Origin: Flaviramulus basaltis
GTDB taxonomy: Bacteria; Bacteroidota; Bacteroidia; Flavobacteriales; Flavobacteriaceae
Direction of reading: 5' to 3'
Length of the DNA: 64,000 nt
Assembly (NCBI RefSeq): GCF_900114265.1
Contig: NZ_FPKV01000002.1
Coordinates: 124,001 to 188,000, forward strand
In this document: one piece after another, positions 42,119 to 50,042 of the stretch
How the letters are laid out: each line of letters opens with the position of its first letter
Numbering within the stretch: the first letter of the stretch is position 1
Translations under genes and position numbers: made by a program
The notes under the pieces: generated by a model
What the model saw: the letters and a program-made list of their open reading frames with translations, nothing else
What the model was told of the DNA's origin: nothing
Database searches by the model: none

Positions 42119-42784
42119 TTAGCTATTTTCCACTAGTTTTTTTATCTCGTTTGAAGTTATTATAACTTCGGCATTACTTTTATTATTTGCCAGATTAAGC
42201 ATGGCCTGTGCAATTGTTTCTGCATTAATTATTTTGTAACTCTGTAATTTTCCAATAAATAATGGTTGTAATATTTTAAAAGCAATTAATCCTATTTTTT
42301 CTAATATTCTACTTTCGTTACGTTCACCACCAATTATAGAAGGTCTTAAAACGAAAGTATTTTTTATGTTTTGTTGCAATACATCGTGTTCCATTTCTCC
42401 TTTAGTTTTGTTGTAAAACACACTACTATTTTTATTTGCTCCCATTGCAGAAATCACTAAAAATGTATCTATATTATTTTCTTTTGATAGTTTTGCAGCC
42501 ATCACCGGAATTCCATAATCTATTTGTTTATAAAGCGTTTTATTTGGTGTTTTTTTAGCAGTTGTACCGATGCAACAAAACACTTCATTTGCTGTAAAAT
42601 CTGCTTTAAACTTGTCTAATTCTAAAAGATTACCCACAAACTGAACAACTTTATTTGGTAACCCCTCAATTCTTGAACGCGAAAACAGTTTTATAGTATC
42701 ATATCTATCATCTTCAATTAATTTTTGAAGCAAAATATTACCAGTTAAGCCAGTAGCTCCTAATATTATGGCAGTTTTTTTCAT
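42119..42784 (-). CDS. NAD(P)-binding Rossmann-fold oxidoreductase
   Basis: A 221-residue short-chain dehydrogenase-like protein with the nucleotide-binding glycine motif GATGLTG at residues 8-14. It has CCIGTTAKKTPNKTLYKQID, then ISAMGANKNSSVFYNKTKGE, in which Tyr and Lys lie in the usual Y-x3-K spacing, and RPSIIGGER. This is the atypical-SDR group near HTATIP2/YbjT proteins. It may be a NADPH-sensor or quinone reductase-like factor. It is two bases downstream of the TetR gene and 15 bp before the nitroreductase gene. Confidence 0.85.
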   Translation of the reverse strand: MKKTAIILGATGLTGNILLQKLIEDDRYDTIKLFSRSRIEGLPNKVVQFVGNLLELDKFKADFTANEVFCCIGTTAKKTPNKTLYKQIDYGIPVMAAKLSKENNIDTFLVISAMGANKNSSVFYNKTKGEMEHDVLQQNIKNTFVLRPSIIGGERNESRILEKIGLIAFKILQPLFIGKLQSYKIINAETIAQAMLNLANNKSNAEVIITSNEIKKLVENS

Positions 42785-42785
42785 G

Positions 42786-43370
42786 CTATTTACAAACTTT
42801 TATACTGCTCCAAGCCGATTGATATGCTTCTTCTAAATGTGTTTTATCTAACTGAAAAGCACCTCGTTTTTGCATAATCATTAAAAAAGACAATGGGTTT
42901 ATGGCGTATGCATACAACAAGTAATCGGATAATGGCTTGATAATGCCTTCTTTTTTACCTCGTTCCCAAAGGTCGAGTAGGGGTTGTAAATGTTTAATAC
43001 CTTCTTGTCTACTAGCTTCATCAATCATTGGCGTATTATCACATTGTGCTAAGAACATTGCGTTTTCGCATTCCTTTAATTTAAAATCAGCAATCCGTTT
43101 CCATATAATCTCAAAGCCTTCTTCTACAGGCATTTCTTCATTATAAGTAGCAAATGCATATTTGGTGTATGCGGCTTTTACTTCTATATAGGTTTTGTTA
43201 GCTAAATCCTGCTTATTTTCAAAATATAAATAAATAGTAGCAGGAGAAACATTTGCCATTTTAGCAATTTTACTCATTGGTGTGGCATGAAAACCATTGT
43301 TGTTTACTAACTCAATAGTCGCCTTAATAAGTTGGTTACGTTTGTCGATGCTTTTTTGAAGTTTAGCCAT
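42786..43370 (-). CDS. TetR-family transcriptional repressor
   Basis: A 194-residue protein with an N-terminal HTH at about 8-55: RNQLIKATIELVNNNGFHAT, then MSKIAKMANVSPATIYLYFE, closely following the TetR pattern. The C-terminal ligand domain has a WKRIADFKLKECENAMFL helix and Cys residues. It heads the operon of three redox enzymes and is followed after one base by the Rossmann-fold gene. A 14-bp perfect palindrome and a -7 box lie just upstream. It is likely the repressor of its own operon, released by an electrophilic ligand. Confidence 0.9.
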   Translation of the reverse strand: MAKLQKSIDKRNQLIKATIELVNNNGFHATPMSKIAKMANVSPATIYLYFENKQDLANKTYIEVKAAYTKYAFATYNEEMPVEEGFEIIWKRIADFKLKECENAMFLAQCDNTPMIDEASRQEGIKHLQPLLDLWERGKKEGIIKPLSDYLLYAYAINPLSFLMIMQKRGAFQLDKTHLEEAYQSAWSSIKVCK

Positions 43371-43389
43371 TTCTTTTATTATTAAGATA

Positions 43390-43397
43390 CAAATGTA
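43390..43397 (-). promoter_or_regulatory. -7 box of the TetR redox operon
   Basis: TACATTTG on the minus strand, exact TAnnTTTG, 19 bp before the tetR start. The operator palindrome is six bases upstream of it. Confidence 0.6.
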
Positions 43398-43403
43398 TAT
43401 AAA

Positions 43404-43417
43404 AATGAACGTTCATT
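43404..43417. promoter_or_regulatory. TetR operator palindrome
   Basis: AATGAACGTTCATT, a perfect 14-bp dyad. It lies between the -7 box and the expected -33 region of the tetR promoter, so bound repressor would block RNA polymerase. TetR-type regulators of this kind often use GAAC-GTTC-cored sites. Confidence 0.7.
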
Positions 43418-43598
43418 CTTTTTTTTAACAAAGATTTATAAAAGTATTTTATGTTGTTTATAAGGGTATAATAATTACAATTTATTGAAGATGTATGAGA
43501 AAGCCATAAATGCAATAACTAAATATTTTTATAAAAACAGCTTTTTAGTTTTTGTTATAATATACTAAAAAATGTATATTACATTCAAAATCAATACT

Positions 43599-44687
43599 AT
43601 GCCATTATTTTTAGATTTACACAACCTTCCTGACGGCATTACTGCACAGCATGTTGCAGAAATGCATCAAGCCGATTTAGATATTGAACATAAATACAAT
43701 TGTCGAGGATTAACCTATTGGTGTGATGAAAAAAGAAAAACAGCTTTTTGTTTAATAGATGCACCAAGTAAAGAAGCCCTTATAGAATTGCACGAAAACG
43801 CTCACGGTGCTGTTCCAACACAAATTATTGAGGTTAATGGTACCATAGTCGAATCTTTTTTAGGACGTATTGAAGACCCAGAAAAAGCTAAAAAATTAAG
43901 TCTTAATATTATTAACGATCCGGCTTTTAGAACTATTCTGGTGGTTAAAATAAAGCATAAAACTTTAAGAGAAAACAATATAAGTCCTTTAAAAGAAGCT
44001 ATTAGAAGCTACATAACATCTATAAAAACTTTAACATCTCAATATAATGGACGTATAGTAAAACAAGAAGCAAATACTTTCCTAATATCTTTTGATACTG
44101 TTACTGATGCTATACATTGTGGAATGGAAATTAAAAATACTTATAATAGTGTTATTACTCCATGTTTAGAGTTTAAAATAGGGGTAAGCGCCGGTATTCC
44201 GGTTACTGAAAAAGAAAGTATTTTTGAGGACACTATAAAAACTTCAGATTATTTAAGCGACGCAGTTAAAGGCGATTTTTCAATAACAACAGAAGTTAAA
44301 GATCTTTATGAAGGTGAAAACCAAAACAAGCCATTATCTAAAAAAACTATTCGTGTTTTAAATAATAAAGAAGAAGATTTTTTGATGAAATTAATGAATT
44401 ATACTGAAAATATTTGGTCACATACAATAACAAATGTTAATGATTTTGAAGAGAATTTAGGATATAGTAAATCTAAATTATACCGTACAATGATGAATTT
44501 GGTTGGGAAATCTCCAAACACATTTTTAAGAGATTATCGTCTAAATAAAGCATTAGAATTACTAGAAAAACAAAATTCTAATGTTTCAGAAATTGCTTAT
44601 CAAACAGGGTTTAGTAGTCCTGCTTACTTTTCAAAATGTTTCCATAACAAATATGGAATTTTACCTTCAGTTTTTTATAGAATCTAA
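43599..44687 (+). CDS. DUF4242, cyclase-homology and AraC-HTH fusion regulator
   Basis: A 362-residue protein if ATG 43599 (MPLFLDLHNLPDG) is used; a longer start at 43572 adds nine residues. Residues 1-90 are a DUF4242 domain (VAEMHQADLDIEHKYNCRGL, CLIDAPSKEALIELHENAHG), related to nickel-binding SCO4226. Residues 105-245 look like a degenerate class III nucleotidyl cyclase homology domain (SQYNGRIVKQEANTFLISFD, FKIGVSAGIPVTEKE) without the metal-binding Asp pair I would expect. Residues 260-362 are an AraC/XylS HTH (EIAYQTGFSSPAYFSKCFHN). It probably senses a metal or small molecule and controls the lipoprotein gene downstream. Confidence 0.8.
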   Translation: MPLFLDLHNLPDGITAQHVAEMHQADLDIEHKYNCRGLTYWCDEKRKTAFCLIDAPSKEALIELHENAHGAVPTQIIEVNGTIVESFLGRIEDPEKAKKLSLNIINDPAFRTILVVKIKHKTLRENNISPLKEAIRSYITSIKTLTSQYNGRIVKQEANTFLISFDTVTDAIHCGMEIKNTYNSVITPCLEFKIGVSAGIPVTEKESIFEDTIKTSDYLSDAVKGDFSITTEVKDLYEGENQNKPLSKKTIRVLNNKEEDFLMKLMNYTENIWSHTITNVNDFEENLGYSKSKLYRTMMNLVGKSPNTFLRDYRLNKALELLEKQNSNVSEIAYQTGFSSPAYFSKCFHNKYGILPSVFYRI

Positions 44688-44728
44688 ATAATAAGTTCTT
44701 TTTCAGTTATTTACATTAAAATTAACTC

Positions 44729-44758
44729 TGGTCTAAAAATATATTTATTTGGTCTAAA
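44729..44758 (+). promoter_or_regulatory. direct-repeat operator, probable AraC-type site
   Basis: TGGTCTAAA at 44729-44737 and again at 44750-44758, 21 bp apart, which is two DNA turns. AraC/XylS proteins bind such spaced direct repeats. The second copy ends 28 bp before the -7 box of the lipoprotein gene, next to the expected -33 place. Confidence 0.6.
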
Positions 44759-44786
44759 CGTAGAATTATAGGAAATTATTACATTC

Positions 44787-44794
44787 TACTTTTG
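44787..44794 (+). promoter_or_regulatory. -7 box for the NTF2-like lipoprotein gene
   Basis: TACTTTTG, exact match, 26 bp before ATG 44820. No TTG -33 box is found, as would fit an activator-dependent promoter. Confidence 0.55.
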
Positions 44795-44819
44795 TTCAAA
44801 ACCAATAAAATATAAAATT

Positions 44820-45326
44820 ATGAAAACAAAATTGACATTAGTATGCCTTATGCTTTTAGGAATAATAAGCATAGGCTGCGGAGAAAATGAATTAGAAGAA
44901 AAAGACACTAAACTTGATTTAATAAATCCAGAGTTTCCAGAGGCTAAACAAGAAGTATTGGAAACTTTTGTTGCCATTGCACAAAGTATTAAAGATGGCG
45001 ATTTAAACAAACTAATTTCCTTTCATGCTTATAGTCCAAAGTTTACCGAATTTAAAAATGGACAACCTAGAAATGGTGGTGAAGCAAACGAAGCTCACGA
45101 ACGTAGTGTTTTTGGTGCTGTAACCGAAGTAGTCGCTTTCAATGCTGAAGATTTAAAAATTGCTGTTTATGGTGATGTTGCTAATTTAACTTTTCATTCA
45201 GATTTTCAATTAAAATTCGGGGAAGATCTCGTTGTAGTTAATGATCAAATAACTTTATTATTTGTAAATACAAATGATGGTTGGAAAATGGTTCATGAAC
45301 ATCATTCTCCTTTAACAATAGAATAA
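44820..45326 (+). CDS. NTF2/SnoaL-like lipoprotein
   Basis: A 168-residue protein with a lipoprotein signal ending ISIGC, Cys at about residue 20, followed by Glu-rich linker. The domain (about 38-168) has EVLETFVAIAQSIKDGDLNK, ISFHAYSPKFTEF, and the terminal LLFVNTNDGWKMVHEHHSPL, matching SnoaL-like/NTF2 cone folds that bind small ligands or act as isomerases. The His-Glu-His-His end is typical. It is anchored at the envelope. The regulator gene is 132 bp upstream and direct repeats lie in the gap, so it is the likely target. Confidence 0.82.
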   Translation: MKTKLTLVCLMLLGIISIGCGENELEEKDTKLDLINPEFPEAKQEVLETFVAIAQSIKDGDLNKLISFHAYSPKFTEFKNGQPRNGGEANEAHERSVFGAVTEVVAFNAEDLKIAVYGDVANLTFHSDFQLKFGEDLVVVNDQITLLFVNTNDGWKMVHEHHSPLTIE

Positions 45327-45466
45327 AGCTAAAAAAGGAATACAATACCACATCAATATACAAAAAGCTCTCAGCTAGCTATTGCTTTCTGCACTTATTC
45401 TCAAACACGTTAATAAATGCAGGAAGCTTATTTTTTTATTAGATATCCTTTCACTTTCACCTTTAT

Positions 45467-46111
45467 TTATTCAAATGTGTGTCGTTGTTCTTCTGTTGAA
45501 GATGCGTTTAGTAATTGGTTAAATGTTCTTATCGAATTAAAATTTTTGGTAATTTCTTCAGATACAGCAATTCCGGAAACACCTGTTTCTAATATATCTT
45601 TAACATCTTCTATAGTTATGTCTCCAAAACCAATAATGGGTGTTTCAGTTTTTAAGGCTTCTATAATTGAAGTATAACCACTTAAACCTAAAGCCGAATT
45701 TAAATTGTCTTTGTTTTTTGTAACTCTAAAAGGGCTTAAACTAATATAATCAACTTCTTTTCCAATTAATGTTTCGCAATCTTGCAGTGTATTTGCCGTT
45801 CCACCAATAATTTGCCAAGTAGATAAATGCTTTCTTGCTATAGTTGGGCTAGCATCAGTTTTTCCTAAATGAACACCATCAGCCTTTACCTCTTTTGCTA
45901 TTTTATAATGATCGTTAATAATTAATCTAGTTTGAAAATGAGATGTAATTTCTCTAGCTTCTTTGGCTAACTTTAAAAGTTTTTTTTCTGAAATATTTTT
46001 TAAACGTAATTGCACTAATTCGGCACCAGAGGTACACGCTTTTTGGATGTTTTCTAAATGCTCCTTTGGAGAGTTTCCTTGAGAAATATAATGTAATTTA
46101 GGTATAATCAT
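45467..46111 (-). CDS. thiE: thiamine phosphate synthase / TenI-like
   Basis: A 214-residue TIM-barrel protein with GAELVQLRLKNISEKKLLKL near 30, RLIINDHYKIAKEVKADGVH near 64, IIGGTANTLQD near 98 and IIGFGDITIEDVKDILETGV near 160. ThiE joins the pyrimidine and thiazole phosphates to form thiamine phosphate; the TenI paralogue is a thiazole isomerase. SGTANTL replaces the more usual SxH-type segment and the pyrophosphate-binding Gly-rich motif is only partly kept, so TenI-type use cannot be excluded. It is not in a thi operon here. Confidence 0.85.
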   Translation of the reverse strand: MIIPKLHYISQGNSPKEHLENIQKACTSGAELVQLRLKNISEKKLLKLAKEAREITSHFQTRLIINDHYKIAKEVKADGVHLGKTDASPTIARKHLSTWQIIGGTANTLQDCETLIGKEVDYISLSPFRVTKNKDNLNSALGLSGYTSIIEALKTETPIIGFGDITIEDVKDILETGVSGIAVSEEITKNFNSIRTFNQLLNASSTEEQRHTFE

Positions 46112-46187
46112 GTTTTAGTTTCTTGTTCTTTATTATAAAAGATTACTCGTTAAAAATAAGTATAGAATATAAAAATTAAACGAGAGG

Positions 46188-46195
46188 CAAAAATA
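46188..46195 (-). promoter_or_regulatory. -7 box for thiE
   Basis: TATTTTTG on the minus strand, exact TAnnTTTG, 77 bp before the thiE ATG. The leader shows no THI-box that I can recognise. Confidence 0.4.
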
Positions 46196-46306
46196 CGAAT
46201 GTTTAATGACCCATGTATTGCGTATTTAAATAAAACTAAAAACCTTCAAGTATATATAGTTACCTTTATTATTTTCAATAGTAAATTAATCAAAAGATCA
46301 AGTGAT

Positions 46307-47491
46307 ATGTTAAAAAATGTTTTATTAGAACGCGAAATATACGCATCAGAAGAACATAAAATGATGCAAGAAATGATTCGAGATTTTATCAATAATGATG
46401 TTATTGATCATATAGATGAATGGGAAAAAAATGGTATGGTTAGCCGTGAAATCTGGGAACGTGCTGGAGAATTGGGTTTGCTGTGTATGGATATGCCGGA
46501 ACAATATGGTGGAAGTGGTTTAGACTTCAGTTTTAGCGCTTTATTTATTGAAGAATTGGCAAAAGAAGGAATTACTGGACTAGGTTTTTCATTACATTCA
46601 GATATTATTGCTCCATATCTCTTAAAGTATGGAACCGAAGCTCAAAAACAAAAATATTTACCAATAATGGCTATGGGTAAAATGATTACATCCCTTGGTA
46701 TGACAGAGCCAAACTGTGGTAGTGATCTTAAAGCTATCAAAACAAATGCCGTAGATAAAGGAGATTATTATTTGGTAACTGGACAAAAAACCTTTATTAC
46801 AAATGGTTATATGAGTGATATGTCTATAGTCGCTGTAAAAACTAATTCTGGAACAGAAAAAGAAGGGGTCTCTTTGTTAATTATGGAAAGTAAGTCTGAA
46901 GGTTTTGAAAAAGGAATCCCTTTTAAGAAAATAGGCATGAAAGCTCAGGATACCTGCGAATTATTTTTTGATAATGTAAAAGTTCCTAAAGAAAATTTAT
47001 TAGGAGAAGAAGGATTAGGTTTCAAAATTATGATGACAGAATTGGCTAGAGAGCGTTTATCAGTAGCGATCAATGCTATAGGTGGCGCTCAAGGAGCTAT
47101 AGAAAAAACAATCGAATATACATCTACAAGAACTGCTTTTAATCAACCAATTGCCGGATTCCAAAACACACAATTTAAACTAGCCGAATGTGCTACACAA
47201 TTACAAATTCATCAAACTTTTTTAGATCGCTGTACATTATTATTATCAAATCATCAGCTAACAGCCGAAAACGCTTCAATGGCAAAGTATTCAGCAACAG
47301 AAATGCACAGTAAAGTAGTCGATGAATGCCTACAATTGTTTGGAGGCTATGGTTATATGTGGGATTATCCAATTGCACGCATGTATGCGGATAATAGAGT
47401 AGCCAGAATTTATGCTGGAACCAATGAAATAATGAAATTATTAATTGCTCGTGGTTTGTTTAAAGAATTGTTTCAGCAAATGAAAAAATAG
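46307..47491 (+). CDS. acyl-CoA dehydrogenase
   Basis: A 394-residue FAD enzyme. ATG 46307 (MLKNVLLEREIYASEEHKMM) gives the family length; the longer frame from 46199 adds 36 residues unlike the family. Seen: DMPEQYGGSGLDF near 60, SLGMTEPNCGSDL near 130, TFITNGYMSD near 158 and GLGFKIMMTELARERLSVAI near 238. The Y-E-G-T of MCAD-type enzymes is YAGTNEIMKLL here, and the catalytic Glu is probably Glu266 in AIEKTIEY, the position used by long-chain and isovaleryl types. It oxidises an acyl-CoA in the cytoplasm. Confidence 0.9.
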   Translation: MLKNVLLEREIYASEEHKMMQEMIRDFINNDVIDHIDEWEKNGMVSREIWERAGELGLLCMDMPEQYGGSGLDFSFSALFIEELAKEGITGLGFSLHSDIIAPYLLKYGTEAQKQKYLPIMAMGKMITSLGMTEPNCGSDLKAIKTNAVDKGDYYLVTGQKTFITNGYMSDMSIVAVKTNSGTEKEGVSLLIMESKSEGFEKGIPFKKIGMKAQDTCELFFDNVKVPKENLLGEEGLGFKIMMTELARERLSVAINAIGGAQGAIEKTIEYTSTRTAFNQPIAGFQNTQFKLAECATQLQIHQTFLDRCTLLLSNHQLTAENASMAKYSATEMHSKVVDECLQLFGGYGYMWDYPIARMYADNRVARIYAGTNEIMKLLIARGLFKELFQQMKK

Positions 47492-47801
47492 TAAAAATAG
47501 TGACCTTTCTCATAAATATCAAATGATAGTATTTGTACTATAATGTACCGCGTTATGTAACTTGAGCTTTGGTTAAAAGCGAAGTTTGAATTACTACTTT
47601 TTCTTATTTTTTTCTTCTCAAATGTTTCTCTATAATGTTAATGGAATACTTTTTACCCAAGCGACGATAGGAGCGAAGTGGTAATGTGTATGGAATGGGA
47701 ATAGTTACTAAATACATGAAATTAGAACTCTATTTTTTTGTAATATTCAATCAAATACATTAAATTTCACCAATAGTATGATTATTAAAACAAAAATACA
47801 C
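47492..47801. other. 310-bp gap before the toxin-antitoxin pair
   Basis: No gene seen. It contains ATAGTA-TTTG-TACTAT at 47526-47541, a perfect 6-bp dyad, and a short less AT-rich patch, GCGACGATAGGAGCGAAGTG, near 47662. I do not recognise either. No clear -7 box for parD. Confidence 0.5.
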
Positions 47802-48059
47802 ATGTCTACAATTAGAAAAACAATAACATTTACTGAAAAACAAGATAAATGGATAAAATCACGAATTACAATTGGTGAATTCACTAATGATAGTGAATAT
47901 CTTCGTGATTTAGTAAGACAGGATCAGGCAAAAAATGCTAAATTTTCCGCACTAAAAGCAGCCATAACAGAAGGTATGGAAAGCGGCATTAGCAATAAAT
48001 CTGTTCCAGATATTATGAAAGAAGTTGAAGAACGTATGAGAGCAGATGGGCGTTTATAA
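47802..48059 (+). CDS. parD: type II antitoxin, ParD/CopG-like
   Basis: An 85-residue protein from ATG 47802; the frame from 47778 adds eight residues without family match. The N-terminus MSTIRKTITFTEKQDKWIK is the ribbon-helix-helix DNA-binding strand and first helix, and GEFTNDSEYLRDLVRQDQAK the second helix. The C-terminal part (about 50-85) would wrap the toxin. ParD proteins bind their own promoter and neutralise ParE. The last 14 bases overlap the toxin gene, so the two are translationally coupled. Confidence 0.88.
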   Translation: MSTIRKTITFTEKQDKWIKSRITIGEFTNDSEYLRDLVRQDQAKNAKFSALKAAITEGMESGISNKSVPDIMKEVEERMRADGRL

Positions 48060-48336
48060 AGTATCTGGAAAGGCCGAAAGTGATCTTACAAAAATGTACG
48101 AATATGGAATTGAAAGGTTTGGATTAAAACTGGCGCAAGAATATTTATTTGGAATACACGATATCTTTCAAGTTTTATCAGATAACATCAATCTTGGACG
48201 CGATGCCTCAGAATTTGTATTCTCATTAAAAAGATTTTCTTATAAATCTCATACTATTTTTTATTTAGCTACAGATATTGATATTTTGATTGTTCGTGTA
48301 CTGAATCAAAGTATGGACTATGAAAACAATTTATAG
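48046..48336 (+). CDS. parE: type II toxin, ParE/RelE family
   Basis: A 96-residue protein overlapping the antitoxin gene. Features of ParE: AESDLTKMYEYGIERFG, ending in ILIVRVLNQSMDYENNL, with the beta-sheet motif SLKRFSYKSHTIFY near the middle. ParE toxins poison DNA gyrase, whereas RelE toxins cut mRNA at the ribosome; the order and the ParD-type partner favour ParE. Together the pair is a small plasmid- or chromosome-stabilising module. No transposase or integrase is beside it. Confidence 0.85.
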   Translation: MGVYKVSGKAESDLTKMYEYGIERFGLKLAQEYLFGIHDIFQVLSDNINLGRDASEFVFSLKRFSYKSHTIFYLATDIDILIVRVLNQSMDYENNL

Positions 48337-48408
48337 CTAGATTTTTTTCTCCCCAATACAATAAAACTGAAGTTTTTAATGTTACAAAGACATTTTATAT
48401 AATGTCGG

Positions 48409-48435
48409 ATTATAATTTCAAATCTGAATTATAAT
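48409..48435. repeat. inverted repeat after parE
   Basis: ATTATAATT, nine bases, AATTATAAT. A second dyad, GACATT-N6-AATGTC, overlaps its left flank at 48389-48406. Both are AT-rich; the group is followed by TAGATTTTTTT, so a terminator for parDE is one possibility. Confidence 0.5.
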
Positions 48436-48541
48436 TTATATTATGTCAAATAGATTTTTTTAATACCTATTCTTCCTCTTCAACAAATGTTATTAAAATA
48501 TTAAAGTTCTAAATTAATTAATGTAACAAATTTTCATGTAT

Positions 48542-48549
48542 TATATTTG
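48542..48549 (+). promoter_or_regulatory. -7 box for the VTT-domain gene
   Basis: TATATTTG, an exact match, 24 bp before ATG 48574. Confidence 0.5.
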
Positions 48550-48573
48550 TAAGTTTTAAAGGATATTACTCTC

Positions 48574-49185
48574 ATGAAGCCTAAATCTAAGATAGAAAAA
48601 ACTCGTTTACAGCTACTTCACCAATATTATAGTTATACGGGGTTTTACACATTTGTATGGAATGCTATTAAAAAAGCTTCTCCATATATTATTCTTATTG
48701 TGGGTATTGTTTATTTAATAAATCACTTTTTTGATATTAATAAGGCTTTAACTCATCTTACTGAAGTATTACCAGCTTATGGTGTGTTAAGTTTCTTTTT
48801 TGTTTCAGAGACACTTTTGGGCATCATTCCTCCAGAAATATTTATTGCTTGGGCGGGTAAAATGTATAGCCCTTGGTTTTATTTAAGTCTTTTAGCTATT
48901 TTATCTTATGCCGGCGGACTTTTATCTTATTGGATGGGTCGTTCTATTACTAATATTCCTTCTATTCATAATTATTTAGAGGTAAAAATGGAAAAACAAC
49001 TCAAAAATTCTAAAAAATGGGGTGGTTTTTTAATAGTTGTTGGTGCTGTATTGCCACTACCCTTTTCAATATCTTGTATCGCTGCGGGTATAATTAAGTT
49101 TCCTTTTAAAAGTGTGATGCTTTATGGCTCTTTAAGGTTGTTACGCTTTGCTATTTACGGACTTATTATTTTTAATGTTCTTTAA
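48574..49185 (+). CDS. VTT/DedA-like (YqaA-type) membrane protein
   Basis: A 203-residue inner-membrane protein with about five hydrophobic segments. VSETLLGIIPPEIFIAWAGK near 90 is the key acidic re-entrant segment of the VTT/SNARE-associated family, and GGFLIVVGAVLPLPFSISCI near 150 the conserved R/P-rich second part. Such proteins move phospholipids or undecaprenyl phosphate across the membrane using the ion gradient. Which lipid this one handles is unknown. A polar N-terminus of about 35 residues precedes the first span. The gene stands alone. Confidence 0.72.
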   Translation: MKPKSKIEKTRLQLLHQYYSYTGFYTFVWNAIKKASPYIILIVGIVYLINHFFDINKALTHLTEVLPAYGVLSFFFVSETLLGIIPPEIFIAWAGKMYSPWFYLSLLAILSYAGGLLSYWMGRSITNIPSIHNYLEVKMEKQLKNSKKWGGFLIVVGAVLPLPFSISCIAAGIIKFPFKSVMLYGSLRLLRFAIYGLIIFNVL

Positions 49186-49235
49186 AGCAGAATAGAATTA
49201 TATTTTTTATCTTTATTGGAATTAGAATAAACGTT

Positions 49236-49649
49236 ATGAAAAATATAGCTTCCATAGTATTGTTTTGCATCATTACCTTATTTAGTTGTAAAACTCAAAA
49301 AACAGATGATTTAGTTTTACGTACAGCAGCACAACCTTCAAACGAAGTTATGGTTACACAAGCCGAAATTTCTTTAGCCGATTATTTACGTCGCATTTCT
49401 GGCGTTGTTGTAAAAGGTTCTGGTGATGATTCCATAGTACTTGTGCGTTCTGGAGGAAATTCTATATTAAATAGTTCAGAACCTTTGTTTTTAATTAATG
49501 GAAACGCTTATAATGGCGATTTTCGTAATCTTTCAAATATTATTTCTGTAGCAGATATAAAGTCTATTCAAGTCTATAAAGATGCTTCAGAAACTTCTTT
49601 TTATGGTGTTCGTGGTGCAAATGGTGTTATAAATATAAAATTAAAATAA
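49236..49649 (+). CDS. orphan TonB-plug-domain lipoprotein
   Basis: A 137-residue protein with a lipoprotein signal ending LFSC (Cys at about 18). The remainder is a TonB-dependent receptor plug: SLADYLRRISGVVVKGSGDD, VRSGG, then EPLFLINGNAY and IKSIQVYKDASETSFYGVRG followed by ANGVINIKLK. The barrel and carboxypeptidase-like domain are missing and no receptor gene is next to it. A free plug anchored to a membrane may bind a partner or nucleate beta structure. It has a weak terminator behind it. Confidence 0.75.
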   Translation: MKNIASIVLFCIITLFSCKTQKTDDLVLRTAAQPSNEVMVTQAEISLADYLRRISGVVVKGSGDDSIVLVRSGGNSILNSSEPLFLINGNAYNGDFRNLSNIISVADIKSIQVYKDASETSFYGVRGANGVINIKLK

Positions 49650-49671
49650 CACGATTAAGTTATAGCTATTT

Positions 49672-49701
49672 ATCCTGTGTATTATAACTCAGGATTTTTT
49701 T
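49672..49701 (+). terminator. weak terminator of the plug-lipoprotein gene
   Basis: Stem ATCCTG and CAGGAT, 12-base loop, followed by eight T. Only six base pairs, so weak. Confidence 0.5.
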
Positions 49702-49730
49702 TATTCATATCCCTTATCGTTACTTTTGCA

Positions 49731-49738
49731 CTTCAAAA
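49731..49738 (+). promoter_or_regulatory. -7 box for the DUF3817-MscS pair
   Basis: TACTTTTG, exact match, followed by CA, ten bases before ATG 49748, giving a nearly leaderless message. Confidence 0.55.
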
Positions 49739-49747
49739 TAAATCAGT

Positions 49748-50041
49748 ATGTTTTCTTTTTTCAATCTATTTAGAATTATAGCCCTTTTAGAGGGTGTTTC
49801 TTATTTATTATTGCTTTTTATAGCTACTCCTATAAAATATTTAGCGAATGATCCGCAATATGTTAAATTGTTAGGAATGCCACATGGTATTTTATTTATA
49901 GCCTATATAGCATTTGCATTTATGTTTAAAAAAGGTTTTAGCTGGAGCACAAAACAGTTCATTATAATACTTTTAGCATCTATCATTCCATTTGGAACAT
50001 TTTATATTGATAGAAAATATTTAAAAGTCGAAACAAAATAA
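49748..50041 (+). CDS. DUF3817-family small membrane protein
   Basis: A 97-residue protein with three spans. FRIIALLEGVSYLLLLFIAT at the start, PIKYLANDPQYVKLLGMPHG and then LFIAYIAFAFMF carry the conserved E-G and H-G residues of DUF3817, a family that often occurs as a C-terminal extension or neighbour of transporters. Function unknown. It ends one base before the start of the MscS-like gene, so the two are co-transcribed; a role in osmotic or membrane stress is conceivable from that position only. Confidence 0.82.
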   Translation: MFSFFNLFRIIALLEGVSYLLLLFIATPIKYLANDPQYVKLLGMPHGILFIAYIAFAFMFKKGFSWSTKQFIIILLASIIPFGTFYIDRKYLKVETK

Positions 50042-50042
50042 G

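Noticed and set aside
45417-45677. Plus-strand open frame of 86 codons
   Set aside because: It lies opposite thiE and has no family features.
47640-47690. Less AT-rich patch as a tRNA or attachment-site fragment
   Set aside because: No cloverleaf or CCA-type end could be drawn and no repeat of it was seen nearby.
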